Below are positions 35,465-43,384 of a DNA stretch of 64,000 nt, piece after piece. The DNA comes from Desulfurella amilsii (GTDB lineage Bacteria > Campylobacterota_A > Desulfurellia > Desulfurellales > Desulfurellaceae): positions 434,001 to 498,000 of the forward strand of contig NZ_MDSU01000018.1 in the NCBI RefSeq assembly GCF_002119425.1, written 5' to 3'. The position numbers and the translations under genes were made by a program. Positions within the stretch are counted from its first letter, which is position 1; the number at the start of each line of letters is the position of its first letter. Below the pieces are notes generated by a model that did not search any database, was not told the DNA's origin, and saw only the letters and a list, made by a program, of their open reading frames with translations.

Positions 35465-36643
35465 TTATCTAAAGATAATAACTGAAAGGAAAGCGCCTAC
35501 AAAAATCACATAAAGTATATTTACTTTTTTATAAAGGGCAAAAAAACTTAACAAAACCATAAATAACTTTGTCCAACTCCAGTCTACTGATCGAGCAAAT
35601 TCAATCGATGCAAAAAGGAGTAATCCTAAAAATGAGGCTAAAAGTCCTTTCTTTGCTCTCAAAAATATCTGTGAATCCTTTACTTTTGTAGAAATTTCAC
35701 AAGCAAAAGCCATTATTACAAATGAAGGAGTAAATACAAAGATGGTTCCTACAATAGCGCCTGTTAGTCCTTTCAATAAATATCCCACAAAGGTTGCTGT
35801 AATTACAATCGGTCCTGGCGTTACCTGTCCAAGTGCAATTCCATTCATAAAAGTTTTGCTATTAAGCCAGTGTAGTCTACTCACAACTTCATGCAACATT
35901 AAAGGCACAGAGGCATAACCACCTCCAAAGGCAAAAAAGTCTATTTTCATCATGATTAGAGCAATACTAAAAAGAGTTTTGTCAAAGAAATAAAGAAAAG
36001 TTAATACTGTCAATACGATAAAAATAAGAGTTGCAATGCCTGTAAAATTTACTTTCTTGAAATTTTTGTTGTCTAGTGTTGTTTTGTCTTTAAAAAATAA
36101 TTGGGAAATAAGAAAGCATAATATGATTATCAAAAAAGGATTAAATTTTACAAGAAAAAGAGCAAAAGAAAGAACAGCTACTGCTATTTCACCTTTTGAT
36201 TTAATTACAGGCTTTGCAAAACTTAAAAAAGCATTGGCAACTATTGCGACAACTATAACCTGTAAACCTGTAAAAACTGACATAACCTGCGGTATCGTAT
36301 GTATTTTTTCATAAACATATGATAAGATAAGCATAAACAAGAAAGCAGGAAATCCAAATCCTATAAAACTTAAAAGTCCACCTATAATTCCTCTTGTTTT
36401 AAGTCCAACATAAGCTGCAACCTGCATGGCAGTTGCTCCTGGAATCGCCTGTGCGAGAGCAACGCCTTCTTGAAAGGTTTTGGTGTCTATCCATTTCTTT
36501 TTTTCAACAGCAAGCTCTTTAATGTAAACAACCATTGCGGGACCACCAAAAGCAGAAAACCCGAGTTTTAAAAAGGATAAAAACAAATCTAATGTTTTAT
36601 TGTTTTCATACTGATTATAACTGATAATCTTTTTAAATATCAT
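35465..36643 (-). CDS. chrA: Chromate transporter family protein ChrA
   Basis: A 392-residue two-domain CHR protein with about 10-12 spans. Domain 1 has FLKLGFSAFGGPAMVVYIKE and ALAQAIPGATAMQVAAYVG; domain 2 has MMKIDFFAFGGGYASVPLML and ALGQVTPGPIVITATFVGYL. Each half carries the G-P-x-x-x and Q-x-x-PGP motifs of the family. Members expel chromate or carry sulfate-like anions; chromate as substrate is not proved here. Its start overlaps the end of a broken NifX-like gene by 4 bases. Confidence 0.88.
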   Translation of the reverse strand: MIFKKIISYNQYENNKTLDLFLSFLKLGFSAFGGPAMVVYIKELAVEKKKWIDTKTFQEGVALAQAIPGATAMQVAAYVGLKTRGIIGGLLSFIGFGFPAFLFMLILSYVYEKIHTIPQVMSVFTGLQVIVVAIVANAFLSFAKPVIKSKGEIAVAVLSFALFLVKFNPFLIIILCFLISQLFFKDKTTLDNKNFKKVNFTGIATLIFIVLTVLTFLYFFDKTLFSIALIMMKIDFFAFGGGYASVPLMLHEVVSRLHWLNSKTFMNGIALGQVTPGPIVITATFVGYLLKGLTGAIVGTIFVFTPSFVIMAFACEISTKVKDSQIFLRAKKGLLASFLGLLLFASIEFARSVDWSWTKLFMVLLSFFALYKKVNILYVIFVGAFLSVIIFR

Positions 36644-36985
36644 CTTTCGTGTTTATCACAAGTAGATTTGCTTAAATATGATAGAGTGCCATTTAAACAG
36701 TCTTGTATAATTTTAGAATGCCCTTTAGGCTCAACACCAGATATTACACCTATGCCATAGCTATTAAATAGGTCTATAGCTTTTGAACCAATGCCGCTAG
36801 ACAATAATAAGGTCAACATTTTAAGACTTAACCCATACTGAGAATGTTCCTTCTTGGTGCTCTAGAGCGTTGCAAAATTTTGTATCCTTTATCGTAGAAT
36901 TTTCAATCTCATAAACTACAAAGTCTTGAGCTCTTCCAAAATGATCACTTAAAGTATCGCCAATAAACGGTATCATAATTCTCAT
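36640..36985 (-). pseudogene. Broken NifX-like (dinitrogenase FeMo-cofactor domain) gene
   Basis: From ATG 36985 the reading is MRIMIPFIGDTLSDHFGRAQ, then ALEHQEGTFSVWVKS, a TAA, NVDLIIV, and after a one-base frame change SSGIGSKAIDLFNSYGIGVI, GVEPKGHSKIIQDCLNGTL and the end CDKHER. The P-x-x-DT-x-S-x-HFGRA start and the late GIGSKA-LF-YGI-V motif are the landmarks of the NifX/NafY fold. A nonsense codon and a frameshift make it a pseudogene. AGAGG precedes the start. The stop overlaps the chrA start. Confidence 0.75.
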
Positions 36986-37243
36986 TTGAACCTCTATTAT
37001 GAACATATGACCAAAACAATATAACTTATTCTCATATATATGTCAAGCATGCGATGTTCTAAATACAATAGCTATTTTTAAATATCAAACTTTAATACAA
37101 AAAGTCAACTAAAATTAATCCACCTAGGAAAACAAAATCGAGCTGAACTTTTTATTGTATTATTTGTTTAATATTTCATAAAAATAATTAAAAAACAAAA
37201 TATTAAATTAGTTTACACATTAAAAACTACCCAAGCCAAACTA

Positions 37244-37555
37244 TCAAAATTTAAAGCCTTTAGAAAAAGCAAAGAATACTCCAATGTCCAAAATAAACCA
37301 TAAGATTATGCCTATAATAGTGTTAACAACCTGTGAAAATTTAAGAAAATACAGGACAAACATTGTAATTGAAATAACTAGCGTAAAAGAAGCCAAATAC
37401 AGCGTAGTAACGTCTGGTTTTTTAGATGCAAAATAGGTTAAAAAGGTAAAAGTTGGAAAACTGGCTAGTAAAGATAATATTAAATACTGTTGACGAGACA
37501 TAAAAAAGAAAATAACAATCAAAAGCAAAAATGCAATAACAAATTTTACCAACAT
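37244..37555 (-). CDS. GlpM-like small membrane protein
   Basis: A 103-residue protein with four predicted spans: MLVKFVIAFLLLIVIFFFM, LSLLASFPTFTFLTYFASK, SFTLVISITMFVLYFLKF and TIIGIILWFILDIGVFFAF. The FPTF motif after the second span and the overall layout match the GlpM family (unknown function, linked to alginate production in Pseudomonas). The start at 37555 is preferred for GGAG 6 bases upstream; an extended start at 37600 has no ribosome site. The gap 37007-37243 upstream of chrA/NifX shows nothing. Confidence 0.6.
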   Translation of the reverse strand: MLVKFVIAFLLLIVIFFFMSRQQYLILSLLASFPTFTFLTYFASKKPDVTTLYLASFTLVISITMFVLYFLKFSQVVNTIIGIILWFILDIGVFFAFSKGFKF

Positions 37556-37600
37556 TTTCATCTCCATCAGTTTACATTTATGAATTGCAAATAATGGCAT

Positions 37601-37876
37601 TGTAAGCCCTTACTGCATTTATAAATCTACACATTTTTCCATTAGTTGACTTTTAACAGTTGCACTATGTTAGGCAGCAGTGTAAAAAAATGGACCAAAA
37701 GTGTCAAATATGTAGTTCTAAAAACACTTTTTCAGGAATCACATCCTTGAGGTTTTGAAAAGAATCAAAGCTTTATAAGATAAATAGAGCTTGTTAAGCC
37801 TATTATTAAAGCATTTATTAGGTATATTGTCGTTGTAAGAGGTCTTTTGAAAAATTCTAGAAAAATGTTATAGTTT
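37601..37876. other. Non-coding stretch, no clear feature
   Basis: AT-rich DNA with many stops. A short open frame at 37689 starts MDQKCQICSSKNTFSG (a C-x-x-C pair) but soon stops; it may be a relic of an insertion-sequence zinc ribbon, without support. Otherwise nothing was seen. Confidence 0.4.
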
Positions 37877-37925
37877 GGACTGAAAATCCCTGTGTTCCTG
37901 GTTTGATTCCACGTCTTGGCACCAT
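37877..37925 (+). repeat. Degenerate copy of the 3' half of tRNA-Phe
   Basis: These 49 bases match tRNA-Phe positions 26561-26609 at 45 sites. The matching part runs from the anticodon stem through the CCA end plus one base. The four changes disturb the T arm, and there is no 5' half, so it is not a working tRNA. Such partial 3' copies are the usual trace of an integrated element that used a tRNA as its attachment site. The rest of the gap to 38151 shows no gene. Confidence 0.8.
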
Positions 37926-38151
37926 GTTTAGCGAAATATTAAAAATATAAATTAAATTCTATTAATGTAGTGATAGCATGCTGTTGGAGTTTTTAGGCTA
38001 TTTTCGGGTCACCGCTTCCTCCACTCAAAAATTTCTAGTTTCTTATACTCTATTTATACCCATTAATAGTTATAATTAGTGGAATTTTTTGAAATAAAAA
38101 TTAAAAAAATTATGTATTGTTTTTTTAATGTAAGCTTATGAACTATAAAAT

Positions 38152-38191
38152 ATTTACAATTTTGTAAATATAGTAACAATTTTGTAAATTA
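38152..38191 (+). promoter_or_regulatory. Two palindromic sites upstream of the PII-AmtB promoter
   Basis: First site 38152-38169: arms ATTTACAA and TTGTAAAT around TT, perfect. Second site 38174-38189 or so: GTAACAA, TT, TTGTAAAT, imperfect. Their centres (38160.5 and 38180.5) are 20 bases apart, about two helical turns, and about 90-110 bases before the expected sigma-54 start. This layout is that of an enhancer for an NtrC-type activator; the protein that binds is unknown. Confidence 0.6.
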
Positions 38192-38241
38192 GTGTATTTA
38201 TTTTATATGTATTTTTAGGAGTATATACTGTTATAATAATA

Positions 38242-38258
38242 TTGGAACATTTTATGCT
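38242..38258 (+). promoter_or_regulatory. Sigma-54 promoter of the PII-AmtB operon
   Basis: TTGG-AACATTTTAT-GCT: the invariant GG at 38244-38245 and GC at 38256-38257 have the correct 10-base spacing. Transcription would start near 38269, about 24 bases before the PII gene. Sigma-54 control of glnK-amtB under nitrogen limitation is common. Confidence 0.7.
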
Positions 38259-38268
38259 AATAATGTAA

Positions 38269-38631
<363 letters not shown>

Positions 38632-38640
38632 GAGGGTTAT

Positions 38641-39936
38641 ATGAAGAAAGTTTTATTTATATTTTTTTGGATATTGGGCGTGCCTGCTTTTTCTTTTGCT
38701 GCTAGCGCTCCAGTGTTGAACTCTGGTGATACTGCATGGATGCTTATCTCAAGCGCGCTTGTTATGCTTATGACGCCAGCTGGGCTTGCTTTGTTTTACG
38801 GCGGAATGGGAAGATCAAAAAATATACTAAACACTATAGGTTTATCGTTAATTGCCTATGCGGTTGTTAGTGTGGTATGGATGCTTTGGGGATTCAGCTT
38901 TGCATTTGGACCAGATATTGACGGTATCATTGGTTCTACCAAGTACTTATTTTTGGGTGGCGTTAGCGGATCCGATATCTTTCCTGGCACTAACATACCT
39001 GTTTTTGTAGAAGCCGCATTTCAGATGACATTTGCTGCAATTACCGTCGCTCTAGCAAGCGGCTCTGTGGTAGAGCGCGTTAAATTTTCTTCATGGATAT
39101 GGTTTAGCTTGCTGTGGGTTACTTTTATCTATGCTCCTATTGCCCATTGGGTATGGGGTGGCGGCTGGCTTTCCAAACTTGGGGCACTGGATTTTGCTGG
39201 CGGTACTGTAGTGCATATCAATGCAGGTGTTGCAGGTTTAGTATTTGCCTTAATGTTAGGTAAAAGAAAAGGCTACGGTACTCAAGCAATGCCTCCTGTT
39301 TCCATAACGTTAACCATTTTGGGTGCAGCGCTTTTGTGGTTTGGGTGGTTTGGGTTTAATGCAGGCAGCGCAGGTGCGGCAAATGGCCTAGCAGGCAGCG
39401 CGTGGGTTGCAACAAATACAGCTGCGGCAATTAGCGCGTTAAGTTGGATGTACTGTGAGTGGGTTGTAAACAAACATCCAACGATGTTAGGCGCAGCAAG
39501 TGGCGCTATAGCTGGCCTTGTGGCTATTACACCGGCAAGCGGTTTTGTAAATTTAGAGGGATCGTTAGTAATCGGTTTAATATCTGGCATTGTGGGCTTT
39601 TTAGGCGCTGGAGCTATAAAAAGATTTTTTAAATACGATGATTCTTTGGATGCATTTGGTGTGCATGCGCTAAACGGTATATGGGGTGCGCTGGCCACAG
39701 GCATATTTGCAGATCCTCTGATTAATGCTGCGGGCAAGGGTGCGCTATATGGCAACCCAAAGCAAATCCTTATTCAGGCAATAGCGATTGCAGCTACTAT
39801 TGCCTATACTGCTGTTGGCACGTTTATAGTGGTAAAAGTGGTATCACTGTTAACAGGCGGTATAAGGGTTGATGAAGAAACGGAAACGATGGGTTTGGAT
39901 TTGGCGGTACATTCAGAAAAAGGTTTCGATTTATAA
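38641..39936 (+). CDS. amtB: Ammonium transporter AmtB
   Basis: A 431-residue membrane protein with a signal peptide (residues 1-20, SFAASA) and eleven spans. Motifs: SGDTAWMLISSALVMLMTPA, ALFYGGMGRSKN, FQMTFAAITVALASGSVVER, WGGGWLSKLGALDFAGGTVV with the pore His in VVHINAG, and DDSLDAFGVHALNGIWGALA with the second pore His. It carries ammonium or ammonia through the inner membrane and is blocked by the PII protein encoded just before it. Confidence 0.96.
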   Translation: MKKVLFIFFWILGVPAFSFAASAPVLNSGDTAWMLISSALVMLMTPAGLALFYGGMGRSKNILNTIGLSLIAYAVVSVVWMLWGFSFAFGPDIDGIIGSTKYLFLGGVSGSDIFPGTNIPVFVEAAFQMTFAAITVALASGSVVERVKFSSWIWFSLLWVTFIYAPIAHWVWGGGWLSKLGALDFAGGTVVHINAGVAGLVFALMLGKRKGYGTQAMPPVSITLTILGAALLWFGWFGFNAGSAGAANGLAGSAWVATNTAAAISALSWMYCEWVVNKHPTMLGAASGAIAGLVAITPASGFVNLEGSLVIGLISGIVGFLGAGAIKRFFKYDDSLDAFGVHALNGIWGALATGIFADPLINAAGKGALYGNPKQILIQAIAIAATIAYTAVGTFIVVKVVSLLTGGIRVDEETETMGLDLAVHSEKGFDL

Positions 39937-39961
39937 GTATTTTTAAATAAGGGGGAAACTT

Positions 39962-41071
39962 ATGAAGCGCATTTTATTAACAGCGTTTGTAGTGCTGTGT
40001 TTTAGCACAAGTGCATTTGCCTTTGATGTAAAAACAGATATAGGTAATATAAACATAAACGGTACACTATCTGGCTACAGTATATTAACAGACAATGCAA
40101 ACCCTACTGGCTCGCTTGACACTAATGGAGAAGACAAACATGTAAGGTACGATATAAGTAATGCATTAGTAAATGTATCAAAAACAACAGGCATTGTAAG
40201 GTTTAATGTTTTTGGTGGAGCGTATGCTTTTCCAACTGTAGGAGTAGCGGGCAACAAAACTCTGACAGACGATGCAAACACGGGTCTTTTTGGGCCACTA
40301 CCTATTGCCTATGTTGAGCTTGACCCTACTTCCTTTTTATCGATCCAAGCAGGCAAACTGCCTACAATTATAGGGTATGAATCGGCATTCACCTATCAAA
40401 ACATAAACATACAAAGAGGCCTTGTGTGGAACATGGAGCCTGTAGTCTCAAGAGGTATAAGAGTTATAGTTGCAACAGGACCATTAACATTAAAAGCAGG
40501 GGCAAATGATGGTTTTTACTCTAAGGATAAGCTAGCGCTAGAGGGTTCTGTTGGGCTCACCTTAGGAAACTTTTCAACATCATTTAATGTTCTTATACCA
40601 AACAAAAACACACCCGCAAATGATACAGCGCCCATTGCAAACAAACAGGAGTACGACCTTATAGCATCCTATACTGCAGGAAAGTTAACACTGGGTTCTG
40701 ATTTGCTATACGTTTATTCTCCTAAAAGTTCTAAAGCAGGTTTTAGTGATTCAGCTGCAGCTTATGGGTTGGCTGGTTTTGCAGACTACAACATAAATGA
40801 TAAATTTTCTTTAGGCGCAAGACTTGAATACGCTTTCAACAAATCCACAAATAACCCAAACAGCGCAAATGCTGATTTAATAGGCTACGGACCTTCTTCA
40901 AAAGCTCTGAGTTTTACTCTAACACCTATGTATAAATACAAGTATTTGTTTGCAAGGGTTGACTTTTCCTATGTGCGTATAAATAATTATTCGGAAGGGA
41001 GCGGATTTGGAGTAAATGGCAATAAGGCAAATCAATACAGACTTGGTATTGAAGGGGGCATAATATTTTGA
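39962..41071 (+). CDS. Outer-membrane porin-like beta-barrel protein
   Basis: A 369-residue protein with a signal peptide (residues 1-21, ending SAFA) and beta strands of alternating hydrophobic residues throughout, ending in an aromatic-type C-terminus (YRLGIEGGIIF), as in outer-membrane porins that pass through BAM. The stretches SIQAGKLPTIIGYESAFTYQ and NIQRGLVWNMEPVVSRGIRV resemble porins of delta- and epsilonproteobacteria. Lying 25 bases after amtB, it may allow ammonium or amino compounds across the outer membrane; this is inference. Confidence 0.75.
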   Translation: MKRILLTAFVVLCFSTSAFAFDVKTDIGNININGTLSGYSILTDNANPTGSLDTNGEDKHVRYDISNALVNVSKTTGIVRFNVFGGAYAFPTVGVAGNKTLTDDANTGLFGPLPIAYVELDPTSFLSIQAGKLPTIIGYESAFTYQNINIQRGLVWNMEPVVSRGIRVIVATGPLTLKAGANDGFYSKDKLALEGSVGLTLGNFSTSFNVLIPNKNTPANDTAPIANKQEYDLIASYTAGKLTLGSDLLYVYSPKSSKAGFSDSAAAYGLAGFADYNINDKFSLGARLEYAFNKSTNNPNSANADLIGYGPSSKALSFTLTPMYKYKYLFARVDFSYVRINNYSEGSGFGVNGNKANQYRLGIEGGIIF

Positions 41072-41106
41072 ATAAACGCATCATCCGTATCCAAGTATCC
41101 AAATAA

Positions 41107-41131
41107 AAGAAGAGGCTTTACGCTTCTTCTT
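41107..41131 (+). terminator. Hairpin between porin and amidotransferase genes
   Basis: Ten-base arms AAGAAGAGGC and GCTTCTTCTT around a TTTAC loop, one G-T pair. The T run is short, so it may attenuate rather than stop transcription into the amidotransferase gene. Confidence 0.5.
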
Positions 41132-41150
41132 TGCAAAAAAGGAGTGTTGC

Positions 41151-41852
41151 ATGAGTAAAGCGCTTGCCATAAGGCATGTTAAAATTGAACATGCAGGTCT
41201 ATTAGGAGAAGTTTTATATAATATGGGCTGTCAGATACACTACCTTGATACGCCAAAAGGACAGCTCTTAGAAGAGCCGCTTGAAAATTATTCTTTAGTA
41301 GTAGTACTTGGCGGCTATATGGGAGCATATGAAGAGGACAAATACCCATTCTTAAATTATGAGTTTAAAATTATGGAATACGCTCTAAAAGCAGACATCC
41401 CGCTTATTGGCATATGTCTTGGCTCTCAAATGCTTGCAAGGGTTCTGGGCTCAAGAGTGTATAAAGGTAACAAAAAAGAGATTGGGTTTTTTGAGGTAAA
41501 AAAAGTCGAAAAACACCCATATTTTGATAATTTTCCAGATAGTTTTAAAGTCTTTCAATGGCACAACGATACGTTTGATTTGCCAGAGGGCGCTGTTAGG
41601 GTATTTACTTCAGATACCTATCAAAATCAAGGCTTTGTTTACAATAAAGCAGTAGGCTTGCAGTTTCATATTGAAGTAGATGAGAATATGATTAAAGAGT
41701 GGCTACTTGAGTATTCTGATGAGATAAACAAAGAAGGCATAAATATATCGGATATACTAAAAGATGCTTCAGTGCAAACACAAATTTTAAAAAACTACAC
41801 ACAGGGCTTTGGCTTGTTAACTAAAATAGCGCAAGGAAACAAAATTTTATAA
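41151..41852 (+). CDS. Class I glutamine amidotransferase-like protein
   Basis: A 233-residue stand-alone GATase1 domain. The nucleophile elbow is PLIGICLGSQMLARVLG (Cys89), and the His-Glu of the triad is LQFHIEVDE near residue 174. SLVVVLGGYMGAYEEDKYPF is typical of GMP synthase-like amidotransferases of unknown partner. It could release ammonia from glutamine or cleave gamma-glutamyl compounds. Position after PII-AmtB-porin suggests nitrogen scavenging. Confidence 0.85.
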   Translation: MSKALAIRHVKIEHAGLLGEVLYNMGCQIHYLDTPKGQLLEEPLENYSLVVVLGGYMGAYEEDKYPFLNYEFKIMEYALKADIPLIGICLGSQMLARVLGSRVYKGNKKEIGFFEVKKVEKHPYFDNFPDSFKVFQWHNDTFDLPEGAVRVFTSDTYQNQGFVYNKAVGLQFHIEVDENMIKEWLLEYSDEINKEGINISDILKDASVQTQILKNYTQGFGLLTKIAQGNKIL

Positions 41853-41925
41853 TGACTATCAAAGAGTTAAAAAAATAAGGAGGCTTTTTTTGTGGAGCTT
41901 TTTGATTTGTCGTTCAAAAGTTTTA

Positions 41926-43209
41926 TCACAGTGTGCTGCGTGAAAAAGGGAGATAATCCCTTTTTCCACGCAGCACCTCTACTGTTAAATTATTCCATTT
42001 AATCAAGTCATTTAACGTATACATTCCCGTTAGATTCAAATCTTCAAATTTTCCAGATTCAGTGTAAAGTAACCTTCTATAGTTTGCACCGATTCCCATA
42101 AAAGGGACTGGAAACATTTTCATTAGTTTTATATTTGAGCTTGGTAAATCCATGAACCACCCGCCATCTCGTGGAAATAATATTTGATACGCTTTTAAAG
42201 CGTTTGGTATCTCCTCTATAGGAATTCCTGTTTTCTGAGATAGAACTTCATATTCTTTTTCCTCATAATCTTTCAAGATAAAACCTCCAAATAACCACAT
42301 AAACCATTGCCAAAAAAGAGGATATTTGTGGAAATATTTATCCTTAAAAATGACATCTAAACCTTCTTTAAATGATTGTGGCAAATCCTTTAATATAATA
42401 TCATCCGATATTTTTAGATTCTTTGTTTTATCTTTAATGCCAGCATCTTTATCAAGTCTATAATCTATTGCACTTTTCAATATAGCCAATCTTGCTCGAT
42501 GTTCTATAAACGTGGATATTTGAATATCATTGTAACTGCACTCATAGTAAGTATCCTCATAGATTTTCTTCGGTAAGTCATAATATTCCTTATCAAAAGT
42601 GTTACCAATAAGTTCATTTCCGCATTTTGCTGAAATACGTGGAAATTCTTGGAAGATAGAGTATAATGTATGTACTTTTTGGATAATACTTTCAGTAAAG
42701 AATATCTCACTGTTTACTTTAAAATAGTAATCTTCTAAAGCTCTAAAACATTTCTTATCTGGCTGGGATTTTTTCTTATGATTTAGATGTTTCAATAAAT
42801 TGCGTTCAACCCAATAAGAGAATCTCCAAACTGAAATATCCACATCTTTAATATTAGGAATCACTACTAAATCTATATTTAGCCGTTTAGCTTTCTCTTT
42901 GAAAAAATCTATTTTGTCTTTTTCTTTACTAGCGACAAATACCCACTTAGAGATATTCAGATAATCCATCCAACCCCGCACTTTAAATAAGTCTGGAAAT
43001 CCCCACTCACCAGATTTTACTTCAAGAAGTTTGATCTCTGGTGGAGATGAGCGATAATCTGTGGCAACAATATCCAATTCCAAAATCTCTTCAACCTCTC
43101 TTTCAATGATGTTTCTTTCAATATAATTCCCCATTAACTGAAAAAAAGCAGAAATGTATTCTTCAAACTCCTTTCCTTTCGGCAAATCAGGTAAGCTAAC
43201 AGATGTCAT
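41926..43209 (-). CDS. PD-(D/E)XK nuclease-like protein linked to the restriction system
   Basis: A 427-residue protein. The N-terminal 95 residues form a restriction-endonuclease-like core: GKEFEEYISAFF (Glu14), ELDIVATDY (Asp46), then EIKLLEVKSGEWG with Glu63-x-Lys65, and a helix-strand LNISKWVFVASKEKD. The remaining 330 residues are helical and unknown. It lies downstream of res on the same strand, separated by a palindrome and an inverted repeat. Its last codons (RGKRDYLPFS-like end) are made of another palindrome at 41933-41976, so the original 3' end was probably altered. A role as an extra effector of the defence locus is inferred. Confidence 0.65.
   Translation of the reverse strand: MTSVSLPDLPKGKEFEEYISAFFQLMGNYIERNIIEREVEEILELDIVATDYRSSPPEIKLLEVKSGEWGFPDLFKVRGWMDYLNISKWVFVASKEKDKIDFFKEKAKRLNIDLVVIPNIKDVDISVWRFSYWVERNLLKHLNHKKKSQPDKKCFRALEDYYFKVNSEIFFTESIIQKVHTLYSIFQEFPRISAKCGNELIGNTFDKEYYDLPKKIYEDTYYECSYNDIQISTFIEHRARLAILKSAIDYRLDKDAGIKDKTKNLKISDDIILKDLPQSFKEGLDVIFKDKYFHKYPLFWQWFMWLFGGFILKDYEEKEYEVLSQKTGIPIEEIPNALKAYQILFPRDGGWFMDLPSSNIKLMKMFPVPFMGIGANYRRLLYTESGKFEDLNLTGMYTLNDLIKWNNLTVEVLRGKRDYLPFSRSTL
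41933..41976. repeat. Dispersed palindrome, copy 2
   Basis: Long hairpin: outer arms GTGCTGCGTG and CACGCAGCAC, inner arms AAAAAGGGA and TCCCTTTTT, loop GATAA. It forms the 3' end of the nuclease gene and separates it from the amidotransferase gene. Related to the GGGACAGTCCC palindrome family but with a different centre. Confidence 0.7.
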
Positions 43210-43227
43210 TTTTCATCTCCTTTGACG

Positions 43228-43262
43228 TAGTAAAAAAAAGGGACTGTCCCTTTTTTTTACTA
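43228..43262. repeat. Dispersed palindrome, copy 3
   Basis: A perfect palindrome with 17-base arms around one T; its core is GGGACTGTCCC flanked by runs of A and T. It lies between res and the downstream nuclease gene. Confidence 0.85.
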
Positions 43263-43279
43263 TCGTGGCTTGAAAAATT

Positions 43280-43384
43280 GAATTCCTGTTTGTTTGCGAA
43301 GGATTTGGGTGAGCCGAAGACGAATCGTTTATGCTGCGTTGTATGAAGTGGCGGTATCATTTTATCTTCTCTGGGCAGAGACTA
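43280..43384 (-). repeat. Inverted repeat flanking mod-res, left copy
   Basis: 105 bases that recur in reverse complement at 50260-50366 with a small gap and about seven mismatches. The segment includes the last codons and the stop of res (from 43362) and the sequence beyond it. Shared landmarks: GAATTCCTGTT, TTTGCGAAGGATTTGGGTGA, GAAGTGGCGGTATCATTTTA. Confidence 0.85.

Noticed and set aside
37877-37925. Second tRNA-Phe gene
   Set aside because: Only the 3' half is present and changes break the T arm and acceptor sequence.
43216-43231. 17-base sequence (TCTCCTTTGACGTAGTA) shared with 60301-60317
   Set aside because: It consists largely of a ribosome-binding site and an AT-rich flank, the match stops abruptly, and one such match is not surprising in 64 kb.
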